A stretch of DNA of 64,000 nucleotides from Dyadobacter sp. 3J3 (GTDB taxonomy: Bacteria > Bacteroidota > Bacteroidia > Cytophagales > Spirosomataceae): contig NZ_VTOL01000014.1 in assembly GCF_009801115.1 (NCBI RefSeq), positions 62,001-126,000 on the forward strand. Reading direction: 5' to 3'. Below the pieces are notes generated by a model. That model did not search any database, was not told where the DNA came from, and worked only from the letters and a program-made list of their open reading frames with translations. This document shows positions 32,978 to 40,987 of the stretch, in pieces. The translations under genes were made by a program, and so were the position numbers. Numbering within the stretch: position 1 is the stretch's first letter; each line of letters opens with the position of its first letter.

Positions 32978-34132
32978 TTAGGCGATGACAACCGTTCGTG
33001 CCAAATCCACCAAATCTTTGTCGTTAACTTCTTTCTTCAAATCGGCAACATCGAGGAATTTTGTGTAAAGATCATCCAGGATCGCTTTTTCAAAAGTGTA
33101 TCCCAAAAGCTCCAAACGATGTTTTAGAGCATGGCGTCCACTACGTGCCGTCAAAACGATATCCGACTTATCAACACCCACGTCCTGTGGATTCATGATT
33201 TCGTAATTAAGCGTATTTTTTAAGTGACCATCCTGATGAATTCCTGAGGAATGCGCAAATGCGTTACGTCCAACGATCGCTTTGTTAGCCTGAACCGGCA
33301 TACGCATCATTTTTGATACCAACTGGCTGGTAGGGTAAATTAATTGCGAATTTACACCTGTTTCGTAACCCAATTCTTTATGAACATTCAGAGCCATCAC
33401 TACCTCTTCCAACGAAGTATTTCCGGCACGCTCTCCAATTCCATTCATGGTCACCTCCACCTGGCGAGCACCTTCACGGATACCAGCCAATGAGTTAGCA
33501 GTCGCTAAGCCAAGATCATTATGACAGTGAATAGAAATTGTTGCGTTATGAATTCCTTTTACGTTTTCGAAAATATATTTGATTTTGGCACCGTATTCCT
33601 CGGGTAAGCAATATCCTGTTGTATCAGGTATGTTTACTACCGTTGCACCCGCAGCAATCACAGCCTCAACCAATTGTGCAAGAAAAACAAGGTCAGCTCT
33701 TCCCGCATCTTCACAGTAAAATTCTACGTCTTCTACCTTGCCTTTGGCGTATTTCGTAGCAGCGATCGCTCTTTCAAGAATCTTTTCTCTTGTCGTATTG
33801 AATTTATGCTGAATATGAATATCAGAAGAACCGATTCCCGTGTGGATACGGCCTCGTTTAGCAAATTTAAGTGCATCGCCGGCAGCATCAATATCACCTG
33901 TTACAGCACGTGAAAGCGCACAAATAATAGGCTCACGAACTGCTTTTGATATTTCTACAACCGATCTGAAATCTCCCGGACTTGATACAGGAAACCCAGC
34001 TTCAATAACATCTACCCCAAGTTTTTCGAGTTGTGTAGCTACAATTATCTTTTCTTCTGTTGTCAATTGGCTTCCCGGGACTTGTTCGCCGTCGCGTAAT
34101 GTTGTGTCGAAGATTTGAACTCGTTGACTCAT
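32978..34132 (-). CDS. leuA: 2-isopropylmalate synthase, short form without the regulatory domain
   Basis: 384 residues. LeuA condenses acetyl-CoA with 2-oxoisovalerate, the first committed leucine step. The HMGL-like TIM barrel is complete: [15 protein letters not shown] (9-23, divalent metal and catalytic Arg), [36 protein letters not shown] (HxH metal ligands) and [21 protein letters not shown] marks the following subdomain. The C-terminal allosteric LeuA-dimer domain (about 120 residues) is absent, so feedback inhibition by leucine through that domain is not expected. Control may instead act on transcription through the leader upstream. Confidence 0.95.
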   Translation of the reverse strand: MSQRVQIFDTTLRDGEQVPGSQLTTEEKIIVATQLEKLGVDVIEAGFPVSSPGDFRSVVEISKAVREPIICALSRAVTGDIDAAGDALKFAKRGRIHTGIGSSDIHIQHKFNTTREKILERAIAATKYAKGKVEDVEFYCEDAGRADLVFLAQLVEAVIAAGATVVNIPDTTGYCLPEEYGAKIKYIFENVKGIHNATISIHCHNDLGLATANSLAGIREGARQVEVTMNGIGERAGNTSLEEVVMALNVHKELGYETGVNSQLIYPTSQLVSKMMRMPVQANKAIVGRNAFAHSSGIHQDGHLKNTLNYEIMNPQDVGVDKSDIVLTARSGRHALKHRLELLGYTFEKAILDDLYTKFLDVADLKKEVNDKDLVDLARTVVIA

Positions 34133-34187
34133 TGTGGGTACTTTGATTAAAGATTGAATTACGAATTTACTAATTTTAGGACAATAT

Positions 34188-34219
34188 AAAACCCTTTCCG
34201 TGTTAGAGAAAGGGTTTTT
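34188..34219 (-). terminator. attenuator terminator in the leuA leader
   Basis: On the minus strand AAAACCCTTTC (34218-34208) and GAAAGGGTTTT (34198-34188) form an 11-bp stem with a 9-nt loop, then TTTTATATT. It lies between the leader peptide and leuA. CCCTTTCTC at its left arm can pair instead with GAGAAAGG (34245-34238) just after the leader stop, an antiterminator that would block the stem. Confidence 0.72.
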
Positions 34220-34249
34220 GATCTATTCAAGACAATGCCTTTCTCCTGT

Positions 34250-34300
34250 TTATAGGTTACTCTGATTGAGCAGAAAAATGCAATTGTCAATAAGTTTCAT
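34250..34300 (-). CDS. putative leu leader peptide, 16 aa
   Basis: ATG at 34300-34298 opens MKLIDNCIFLLNQSNL and stops with TAA at 34252-34250. It has four leucine codons (CTT, CTG, CTC, CTA) and two isoleucine codons among 16. It starts about 36 nt after the expected transcription start and ends about 30 nt before the attenuator stem. The codons for DNCIF (GACAATTGC..) are partly complementary to the stretch GGCATTGTC after the stop, which would give a protector hairpin. The arrangement is that of an amino-acid biosynthetic attenuator; translation has not been shown. Confidence 0.6.
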   Translation of the reverse strand: MKLIDNCIFLLNQSNL

Positions 34301-34310
34301 CTTTATTTTA

Positions 34311-34328
34311 TTTGCGAAAATTCGCTGA
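34311..34328. promoter_or_regulatory. 18-bp operator-like palindrome upstream of leuA
   Basis: On the minus strand TCAGCGAATTTTCGCAAA. It matches 15 of 18 positions with TTAGCGAAATTTCGCTAA at 50777-50760 upstream of ilvD, and both sit exactly 16 nt after the -7 element. It is probably the binding site of a shared regulator. Confidence 0.65.
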
Positions 34329-34344
34329 CTGCGATTTTCTTCTG

Positions 34345-34375
34345 CAAAGTACTAAGAAGATTTTGGTTGCACAAA
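34345..34375 (-). promoter_or_regulatory. leuA promoter
   Basis: Minus strand TTTG (34375-34372), 20 nt spacer, TACTTTG (34351-34345), close to the Bacteroidota TTTG/TAnnTTTG promoter. The leader ATG is 45 nt downstream. leuB ends 59 bp upstream of it, so leuA seems to have its own transcript. Confidence 0.6.
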
Positions 34376-34433
34376 TCATTCTTAATGAAAATTCAAAAAA
34401 AGATGTATTTTATAAGGAATCCTATTTTTTATA

Positions 34434-35504
34434 TTAAATACGTTTCAAAATTTCCTCACCAATTGCGTCTGTTCCTAGAATAAATTCTGGTGCAGTGGTT
34501 GAATCAGCGATATCACGCGTACGGAAACCAGCTTTCAAAACCTGATCAATAGCCGAGATAATGGCGTCAGACTCAGCTTTCAAACCAAAAGAAATATCAA
34601 GAAGCAAAGCAGCAGAAAGAACCGAAGCCATTGGATTAGCAACGCCCATTCCTGTGATATCATGTCCGGAACCGTGGATCGGCTCGTAAACACCTGTGCT
34701 GTCACCTACCGAGGCAGACGCTAACATGCCCATAGATCCTGCAATCTGACTTGCTTCGTCGGTCAAAATATCACCGAATAAATTTGCTGTTACAACCACA
34801 TCAAAACGACGAGGATCTTTAATAAGCATCATCGCAGCGGAATCAACGAATTGGTGTTCTACTGTGATATCCGGATATTCAGGAGCAAGAGCCTGAACAA
34901 CTTCACGCCATAGTCTGCTTGTTTCCAAAACGTTTGCTTTGTCAACAGAACATAATTTTTTGCCACGTGTCCGTGCCGCTTCAAAAGCTCTGCGGGCAAT
35001 GCGTTCTACCTCATAGCGGCTATATTCAGCAATATCATACGCTGTATCTCCGTCGTTTTTACGACCTTTTTCTCCAAAATAAATATCTCCGGTCAGTTCG
35101 CGGAAGAAAAGAATATCAGAGCCTTTAAGGATTTCTGGCTTGATCGAAGAAGCACCAAGAAGCTCATCAAATAACTTAATAGGACGCAAATTGGCGTATA
35201 AACCAAGTTCTTTACGCATTTTAAGTAACCCTTGCTCAGGACGAACTTTCGCAGTCGGATCGTTATCGTATTTTGGGTGACCTACGGCTCCGAATAAAAT
35301 AGCATCCGAAGCACGCATTTTTGCCAAGGTTTCATCAGGAAGCGGATTTCCGGTTGCTTCAATCGCAACATGGCCCATCAGTGCTTCGTCGTAGCTAAAT
35401 TCATGTCCGAATTTCTCAGCAATTTTCTGTAAAACTTTTTTCCCTACTTCTGTTACTTCCTGTCCGATACCATCACCTGGTACTATTAAGATGTTCTTCT
35501 TCAT
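34434..35504 (-). CDS. leuB: 3-isopropylmalate dehydrogenase
   Basis: 356 residues, oxidatively decarboxylating 3-isopropylmalate to 2-oxoisocaproate with NAD. GDGIGQEVTEVG at 10-21, the substrate loop ELGLYANLRPIKLF (about 100-113), RELTGDIYFGEKG (135-147) and the metal-binding LFGDILTDEASQIAGSMGMLASAS in two parts (about 244-267) are all present, as is the adenine-binding HGSGHDITGMGVANPMA. Length is standard. It is preceded by a 368-bp palindrome-rich gap and followed by the separate leuA promoter. Confidence 0.96.
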   Translation of the reverse strand: MKKNILIVPGDGIGQEVTEVGKKVLQKIAEKFGHEFSYDEALMGHVAIEATGNPLPDETLAKMRASDAILFGAVGHPKYDNDPTAKVRPEQGLLKMRKELGLYANLRPIKLFDELLGASSIKPEILKGSDILFFRELTGDIYFGEKGRKNDGDTAYDIAEYSRYEVERIARRAFEAARTRGKKLCSVDKANVLETSRLWREVVQALAPEYPDITVEHQFVDSAAMMLIKDPRRFDVVVTANLFGDILTDEASQIAGSMGMLASASVGDSTGVYEPIHGSGHDITGMGVANPMASVLSAALLLDISFGLKAESDAIISAIDQVLKAGFRTRDIADSTTAPEFILGTDAIGEEILKRI

Positions 35505-35587
35505 TATTATCGTTAAAATTTATAATACGTTGGCCGGTAAAATGGCGTGACGGTTTATTATGGTTTTGATTTAGATTTTAAAAATTC

Positions 35588-35840
35588 CTATGTCACCCCT
35601 TCGGGGTTATATTTCATTATGTTCAATTGGTTTGCTATTATAATGTCATCCCTTACGGGATTGTAATAGCAGGCAAACCCTTGTTTTTGTTTTTGGCGAC
35701 ATTACATTTTTAACGAATTCCCCCAAAATTTATTCGCAGGGGAACATTTCCTGGTATCGTCCACAATCCCGAAGGGATGTCAGTATTATAGCAAATATAT
35801 TCTACTGCGAAAATTTAGCCCTGAAAGGGTGGCACTCTAC
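35588..35840. repeat. cluster of CCC-TTCG-GGG-type palindromic repeats
   Basis: The cimA-leuB gap of 368 bp contains ACCCCTTCGGGGT (about 35596-35608), TCCCTTACGGGA (35649-35660), AATCCCGAAGGGATGTCA (35765-35782) and AGCCCTGAAAGGGTGGCA (35818-35835). Each is a short hairpin followed by TGNCA-type words, and TTATAATAGCAAA-like stretches recur beside them. These are dispersed palindromes. No coding frame or amino-acid leader was found in the gap. Confidence 0.72.
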
Positions 35841-35872
35841 ATGCACAGTAACCTCACTCGAAAGACAAAGAA

Positions 35873-37447
35873 TTAAACTTTTTGCAATTCGGCAGCGATT
35901 TCCGGCGTCAGCTTTACTGTATTCGGAACACCCAACAAATTCAACATTTTCTGCGTTGCCTGAATCGCAGAAACCGTCTGGTCGGAATCCAAGCCCCTGG
36001 TCTTTACATCTTTACCATTTATTTCCCAGGTAATGATCGTTTCGCAAAGCGCATCTGTTTTTCCTCCTGGCGGGATTCGCACGGTATAATCCGTTAACAT
36101 TGGCAATAAAATTCCCTTTTTCGCATAGATCTTTTTCAATGCATTCATGAACGCATCATATTGACCATCACCCTGCGCGTTTTCCTCAAAAATCTCATCG
36201 CCAAAATTAATCTGCAAAGTTGCAGATGGTTTCAGATTTTTCGAATGCGTTAACACATAATTCAGGATGACAACCTTCTCTTCAATTGCATTGCTATCCA
36301 ACACGTCAGAGATGATGTAAGGAAGATCTTCTGGCGTTACAACCTCTTTCCTGTCGCCAAGCTCGATGATCCGCTGGGTTACTTTTTTGAGGTCGGCATC
36401 TGTTAATGTAATCCCGAGATCTTTGAGGTTATTTTCAATATTCGCTTTTCCTGAAGTTTTACCCAATGCATAAGAACGTAATCTTCCAAAACGTTCCGGC
36501 ATCAGATTACTGAAATAGAGATTGTTTTTCTTATCTCCATCTGCATGAATACCAGCAGTTTGTGTAAAAACGCTTTCGCCAACAATCGGCCGGTTGGAAG
36601 GAATTCTTATACCTGAAAATGTTTCAACAATCTTGCTGATTTTATATAATGATCGCTCAACAACCGAAGTTTCAACTTCCGGCATAAAATCTTTTATAAC
36701 TGCGATGGTACTGGCCAAAGAAGCATTTCCAGCTCTTTCACCCATACCATTTACAGTCAAATGAAGTCCATGTGCACCCGCGCGAATTGCTTCCATCACG
36801 TTAGCAATGCTCAGATCATAATCATTATGCGCATGAAATTCAAAATGATTATCAGGATAACGGTCGACGATTGATTTTACAAATTCGTACGATTCAGAAG
36901 GTGTAAGGATACCCAGCGTATCGGGTAAAAGAATGCGTTTTACGGGTTGTTTTGTCAAAAAGTCGAGCGCTGCAAAAACGTATTCACGGGAAGTACGCAT
37001 GCCATTACTCCAATCTTCAAGATAAACATTACAGCTTATCCCGTTGGATTGTGCAAGTTCAATGACCTGTTCAATATCTTCAAAATGCTGCTGTGGAGTC
37101 TTTTTTAACTGAAAAGTGAGGTGGTTCAATGAACCTTTGGTGAGCAGATTCATCACTTTTGCGCCTGAATTTAGCATCCAGTTGATAGATGCATCACCGT
37201 CCACAAAAGTTAGAACTTCGATTTTATCAATAAAACCGTTTTGATTTGCCCAGTTTGTAATTTTTTTGACTGCTTCAAATTCGCCTTCGGAAACACGCGC
37301 CGAAGCGATTTCGATACGGTCTACTTTTACTTCTTGCAACAAAAGCTGAGCGATCGTCAGCTTTTCAGATGCCGAAAACGACACACCGGATGTTTGTTCT
37401 CCATCCCGGAGTGTCGTGTCCATTATTTCTATATAGCGTTTATTCAT
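35873..37447 (-). CDS. cimA: (R)-citramalate synthase-like enzyme (second IPMS-family gene)
   Basis: 524 residues from the ATG at 37447 ([20 protein letters not shown]). The sequence follows the Leptospira-type citramalate synthase very closely: SGVSFSASEKLTIAQLLL, VDRIEIASARVSEGE, GAKVMNLLTKGSLNHL and NVYLEDWSNGMR correspond to the pyruvate-pocket segments of that enzyme, and GIHADGDKKNNLY follows. Unlike leuA here it keeps the C-terminal regulatory domain (DGQYDAFMNALKKIY, RIPPGGKTDALCETIITW). It should make citramalate from pyruvate and acetyl-CoA for isoleucine. A frame extension upstream is encoded by a repeat element and is rejected. A leucine-pathway IPMS role cannot be excluded without assay. 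Confidence 0.82.
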   Translation of the reverse strand: MNKRYIEIMDTTLRDGEQTSGVSFSASEKLTIAQLLLQEVKVDRIEIASARVSEGEFEAVKKITNWANQNGFIDKIEVLTFVDGDASINWMLNSGAKVMNLLTKGSLNHLTFQLKKTPQQHFEDIEQVIELAQSNGISCNVYLEDWSNGMRTSREYVFAALDFLTKQPVKRILLPDTLGILTPSESYEFVKSIVDRYPDNHFEFHAHNDYDLSIANVMEAIRAGAHGLHLTVNGMGERAGNASLASTIAVIKDFMPEVETSVVERSLYKISKIVETFSGIRIPSNRPIVGESVFTQTAGIHADGDKKNNLYFSNLMPERFGRLRSYALGKTSGKANIENNLKDLGITLTDADLKKVTQRIIELGDRKEVVTPEDLPYIISDVLDSNAIEEKVVILNYVLTHSKNLKPSATLQINFGDEIFEENAQGDGQYDAFMNALKKIYAKKGILLPMLTDYTVRIPPGGKTDALCETIITWEINGKDVKTRGLDSDQTVSAIQATQKMLNLLGVPNTVKLTPEIAAELQKV

Positions 37448-37450
37448 GGG

Positions 37451-37525
37451 GCAGTCGGCTGTCGGCGATCGGCTGTCGGACAATACAGCGGGAAGCCGAT
37501 CGCCGAAAGCCGATTACCGAAAGCT
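37451..37525. repeat. GCCGA-type imperfect repeat element
   Basis: The leuD-cimA gap is almost wholly made of GGCTGTCGG, GCCGATCGCCGA and AAGCCGATTACCGAAAGC words, including GCAGTCGGCTGTCGGCGATC and its inverted partner. It shares its word set with 5488-5520. It fills the space normally used for the ribosome-binding region of cimA. Confidence 0.65.
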
Positions 37526-37527
37526 AT

Positions 37528-38124
37528 TTAATATAGTCTTTGTGCTTGAAATTCCGTGATTTCGTTTTTCATAGCTTGCAAATAATCAATATCATCGAAA
37601 CCGTTGATCATATTGTGTTTCTTGTAGCCATTGATATCAAACTTTTCGTTTTCACCGGAAGCAACAATTGTAATTGTTTGTTCCGGAAGATTCACTTCAA
37701 GCTCTGCGTTCGGATCTGCTTCGATTGCCAAAAATATTTTATCAAGAAATTCCTCGCTAACCTGAACTGGTAAGATTCCGATATTTAGGGAGTTACCTTT
37801 GAATATATCTGCAAAGAAACTCGAAACTACACAACGGAAACCGTAATCGTAGATCGCCCAGGCAGCATGCTCGCGGCTTGATCCGCTTCCGAAGTTGCGT
37901 CCGCCTACAAGAATTTTGCCTGAATAAATCGGATTGTTCAAAACAAAATCTTCCTTAGGCGTGTCGTCGCCGTTGTAGCGCCAGTCACGGAAAAGGTTGT
38001 CTCCAAATCCTTCGCGTTTAGTCGCTTTAAGGAAACGTGCCGGGATGATCTGATCCGTATCAACGTTTTCAATCGGCAAAGGAACTGCCGTACTTTTTAA
38101 TATGGTGAATTTATCGTAAGCCAT
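37528..38124 (-). CDS. leuD: 3-isopropylmalate dehydratase small subunit
   Basis: 198 residues, the swivel domain of the LeuCD isomerase that converts 2- to 3-isopropylmalate. ENVDTDQIIPARFLK (19-33), FVLNNPIYSGKILVGGRNFGSGSSREHAAWAI in two parts (about 61-92) and GNSLNIGILPV are conserved. Length matches. The partner leuC lies upstream on the same strand but is separated by a 640-bp element carrying a broken GxxExxY gene. In isoleucine synthesis the same complex can isomerise citramalate. Confidence 0.95.
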   Translation of the reverse strand: MAYDKFTILKSTAVPLPIENVDTDQIIPARFLKATKREGFGDNLFRDWRYNGDDTPKEDFVLNNPIYSGKILVGGRNFGSGSSREHAAWAIYDYGFRCVVSSFFADIFKGNSLNIGILPVQVSEEFLDKIFLAIEADPNAELEVNLPEQTITIVASGENEKFDINGYKKHNMINGFDDIDYLQAMKNEITEFQAQRLY

Positions 38125-38137
38125 TTTTTTAATGTTT

Positions 38138-38758
38138 TTAGGTTACACAGAGGTTCACTGAGGTTGAAAGAGGGACGCAGAGATTTTGTTTTTTATCAGA
38201 CCCAATCTCCGTGGCTCTCTTTTTGAACTCTATGGTTCTCTGGATCACGGTCAATTTATAAATCTTTTTATAGCGTTTTTCAATACTGAAACATTGAAAT
38301 TGATTAATAAGCCTGCGTTCATTTCGGAAATCTCATATATGTGAGAATTTGAGCTGTATGAACGTTATTAATAATTTCAACACTTTTCAATTCTACTACT
38401 ACTTGATTTTCAACGATGAAATCCATCCGGTAACCATATTCGATTTGAATTTCTTTATATCGAATAGGTAGAGCCTTTTGTCTTTCAAAATATAAACCCG
38501 AATTATTTAATTCGTATGCGAGACATTCTTCATAAGCAGATTCAAGCAATCCGGGACCTAATTCCTTATGAATTTCGATACAACATCCAATAATATCTCC
38601 GGTAATTTCATTGATTTCCATTATTAATTTGTGGTTATGATGTAATACCATATACCACAAATTGATACTAGCGTCACACAGGGATGGTTAAAAAATAACC
38701 TCTGTGGCCCTCCTTTTAACCGCGCGGCGGCCGCTCTGAGAACCTCTGTGTAACCTAA
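38138..38758. mobile_element. 621-bp unit with 19-bp terminal inverted repeats, carrying a GxxExxY gene
   Basis: TTAGGTTACACAGAGGTTC at 38138-38156 is the perfect inverse of GAACCTCTGTGTAACCTAA at 38740-38758. Between them are further imperfect CAGAGGTT / CTCTGTGG words (for example GACGCAGAGATT and AACCTCTGTGGCCC) and one frameshifted GxxExxY gene. The unit separates leuC from leuD, which are normally contiguous. No transposase and no clear target-site duplication are seen, so it is either a non-autonomous mobile unit or a repeat-bounded gene cassette. Confidence 0.5.
38251..38621 (-). pseudogene. frameshifted GxxExxY protein gene
   Basis: From the ATG at 38621 (MEINEITGDIIGCCIEIHKE) the frame shows GLLESAY (the GxxExxY motif), MDFIVENQVVVELKSVE (D...ExK) and HTAQILTYMR, then stops after FPK at 38319. 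The missing C-terminus is encoded one frame away: SEMNAGLLINFNVSVLKNAIKRFIN ends at TGA 38253-38251. A single lost base near 38322, in the TTTCCG run, explains the break. A sequencing error in the T run is the alternative. It lies inside the inverted-repeat unit between leuC and leuD. Confidence 0.85.
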
Positions 38759-38764
38759 TGCCAA

Positions 38765-40168
38765 TTACAGCAAATCCCGAGGATCCGTAACAACTCCCGT
38801 TACCGCCGCCGCAGCTGCTACCAATGGACTAGCCAAAAGCGTACGTGCACCCGGGCCCTGACGACCTTCGAAGTTACGGTTTGACGTACTTACCGCATAT
38901 TTACCGGCAGGAATTTTGTCATCATTCATCGCTAGACATGCAGAGCACCCTGGCTGACGAAGTTCGAAACCTGCTTCGGTTAAGATATCAAGAATTCCTT
39001 CTTCTTTGATCTGCGCTTCGACGATATGTGAACCTGGAACAACCCAAGCCGTAACATTATCCGCTTTTTTACGTCCTTTTACGATGGAAGCAAATGCACG
39101 GAAATCTTCGATACGGCCGTTTGTACAGCTACCGATGAAAACGTAGTCAATCTTTTTGCCCAACATCGATTCGTTTTCATGGAAACCCATGTAATTCAAT
39201 GACTTATCGTATGTTGCTTTTCCCCCTTCAACTTGCTCTGATGTAGGAATATTACGTGAAATTCCCTGACCCATACCCGGATTTGTTCCGTATGTGATCA
39301 TCGGTTCGATATCTTCTGCGTTGAAAGTATATTCTTTGTCAAAAACAGCATCTGCGTCTGTTTTCAATGTTTTCCAGTAAGCTAGTGCCTTGTCCCATTT
39401 CTCGCCTTTTGGAGCTTGCTCGCGACCTTCAATATAATCGAAAGTAGTCTGGTCTGGAGCGATCATACCACCACGGGCACCCATTTCGATACTCATGTTA
39501 CAAACCGTCATACGGCCTTCCATGCTCATGTTTTCAAAAACATCACCGGCATACTCTACGAAATAACCCGTAGCACCAGCCGTTGTCAATTTTGAAATGA
39601 CATATAATGTTACGTCTTTCGGAGTAACTGCTTTACCCAATTTACCATTTACGTTTACACGCATTTTCTTTGGTTTTGGCTGCATGATACACTGAGAAGA
39701 AAGCACCATTTCAACCTCAGAAGTACCGATACCGAAAGCAATCGCGCCAAATGCACCGTGCGTTGATGTATGCGAATCACCGCAAACAATCGTCATCCCG
39801 GGCAAAGTAATACCATTTTCAGGTCCTACAACGTGAACGATACCATTTTTCACATTACCCAAACCCCAGTGTGAAATACCGTATTTTGCTGAGTTTGACT
39901 CCAATGCATCCAGCTGTTTTGCTGAAAGTGGATCTTGCACAGGTAGGTGTTGGTTGATAGTTGGTGTGTTGTGGTCAGCCGTTGCGAAAGTACGGTTCGG
40001 ATAGATTACACCAATATTTCTGCTTTCAAGTCCCAGGAAAGCAACCGGACTGGTTACTTCATGGATAAAATGGCGGTCGATGAAGAACACGTCCGGGCCA
40101 TCTTCAATTTTACGAACAACGTGTGAATCCCACACTTTGTCAAAAAGGGTATTCGCTTGATTACTCAT
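38765..40168 (-). CDS. leuC: 3-isopropylmalate dehydratase large subunit
   Basis: 467 residues from the ATG at 40168 ([18 protein letters not shown]). LeuC holds the [4Fe-4S] cluster: [14 protein letters not shown] (about 345-358) and GCSACLAMN (about 405-413) carry the three cysteines. [20 protein letters not shown] and [20 protein letters not shown] are typical. Length is standard. The reading frame stays open for 38 codons upstream to an ATG at 40282; that extension is BCAA-rich and not part of the enzyme family, so it is treated separately as a possible leader. Confidence 0.95.
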   Translation of the reverse strand: MSNQANTLFDKVWDSHVVRKIEDGPDVFFIDRHFIHEVTSPVAFLGLESRNIGVIYPNRTFATADHNTPTINQHLPVQDPLSAKQLDALESNSAKYGISHWGLGNVKNGIVHVVGPENGITLPGMTIVCGDSHTSTHGAFGAIAFGIGTSEVEMVLSSQCIMQPKPKKMRVNVNGKLGKAVTPKDVTLYVISKLTTAGATGYFVEYAGDVFENMSMEGRMTVCNMSIEMGARGGMIAPDQTTFDYIEGREQAPKGEKWDKALAYWKTLKTDADAVFDKEYTFNAEDIEPMITYGTNPGMGQGISRNIPTSEQVEGGKATYDKSLNYMGFHENESMLGKKIDYVFIGSCTNGRIEDFRAFASIVKGRKKADNVTAWVVPGSHIVEAQIKEEGILDILTEAGFELRQPGCSACLAMNDDKIPAGKYAVSTSNRNFEGRQGPGARTLLASPLVAAAAAVTGVVTDPRDLL

Positions 40169-40282
40169 TCTCAATTTATGGTGAAATAGGTAACTAATAT
40201 TATAATTTACTGACAGACAGCCAAAAAGGCGCTGCTTAAACCGGAACTTGACCGGTAAAATAATCAGGAGAACAAATTTCAT
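40169..40282 (-). promoter_or_regulatory. possible leader frame upstream of leuC
   Basis: ATG at 40282 begins [13 protein letters not shown], with six consecutive BCAA codons (GTT CTC CTG ATT ATT TTA), and runs in frame into leuC without a stop. ACCGG/CCGGT and GCC/GGC hairpins follow the run, but no T-run terminator is present. It may be a translational leader, or simply a fortuitous open frame. Confidence 0.35.
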
Positions 40283-40420
40283 CAGAATACTTCAATTAAG
40301 TATAACGGGAAACGTTCAAAAAATAGTGTTTTTGGTTTGAAAAGGTAGGTTGGGCGGAAATCTTTATTGATTTCTGGGAAATTTTTAAAAATAGATAGGA
40401 ATTGTCCAGTCGAAGACTAC

Positions 40421-40711
40421 CTATGTGAATAACGGATCTTGTCTATTATCCCAGAAAAATAAAATCAGAATTTCATTTCCGTTAACCTCATAGAAAAAGG
40501 AGCAGTTTTTATTTATTAGTCCTTTTCGCACAGTCGCCTTTTCTACAATAGACTTAAAAATTAATGGTGTTTGTGAAATCTGATGCAATACTTCAAACAT
40601 CTTTACTTCAAACTTACCCGCGACTTTATCACCCCAGCCGGTTTGAATCTGTTCAAAAATTGCTTCGTAAGTTTCAATCGCAGTTTGTGTCAGAATAATT
40701 TCATACCTCAT
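40421..40711 (-). CDS. RelE/ParE-family toxin
   Basis: 96 residues with the ParE-type pattern: MRYEIILTQTAIETYEAIFEQI, then FEVLHQISQTPLIFKSI, VRKGLINKNCSFFYEVNGNEILILFFWDNRQDP. The late strand pair and Arg/Lys residues are as in type II toxins that target gyrase or ribosomal mRNA. Its start overlaps the antitoxin stop by 4 bp (ATGA), the usual translational coupling. The pair sits between leuC and the AraC gene. Confidence 0.85.
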   Translation of the reverse strand: MRYEIILTQTAIETYEAIFEQIQTGWGDKVAGKFEVKMFEVLHQISQTPLIFKSIVEKATVRKGLINKNCSFFYEVNGNEILILFFWDNRQDPLFT

Positions 40712-40914
40712 CTCAAAGAGGAACGTCTTTGCTTAAATTCGTTAAGCGACATTGTTTTTCCCTCGGTCACATCTTTCAGGCCTTTTTCGATGCCTGCGAT
40801 TACATGATTTGGAAGGAAGTCGCTTCTTTTTTCAAACGTGACATGCATTGCTTCAAGAAAAGCAATAATTGCTTTTTCTTGCTCTTTTGTCGGGTGGATG
40901 ATTAGTGTTTCCAA
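40708..40914 (-). CDS. antitoxin of the RelE/ParE pair
   Basis: 68 residues: METLIIHPTKEQEKAIIAFLEAMHVTFEKR is the pattern of small antitoxins encoded before ParE-like toxins in Bacteroidota, and the C-terminus (GKTMSLNEFKQRRSSLR) is the unstructured toxin-binding tail. It is translationally coupled to the toxin by a 4-bp overlap. DNA-binding ability is not evident from the sequence. Confidence 0.82.
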   Translation of the reverse strand: METLIIHPTKEQEKAIIAFLEAMHVTFEKRSDFLPNHVIAGIEKGLKDVTEGKTMSLNEFKQRRSSLR

Positions 40915-40987
40915 GTTGTGTGTAGTTTTATATTACAGGGAGTATAGACAAAGATAACAAATTGATTCAGAATAAAATTATACTGAA

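Noticed and set aside
35505-35872. BCAA leader peptide upstream of leuB
   Set aside because: I looked for a short BCAA-rich frame followed by a terminator; only dispersed palindromes are present.
37448-37483. TTG-initiated 12-residue N-terminal extension of the citramalate synthase-like gene
   Set aside because: It is encoded by the GCCGA-type repeat; the family start corresponds to the ATG at 37447.
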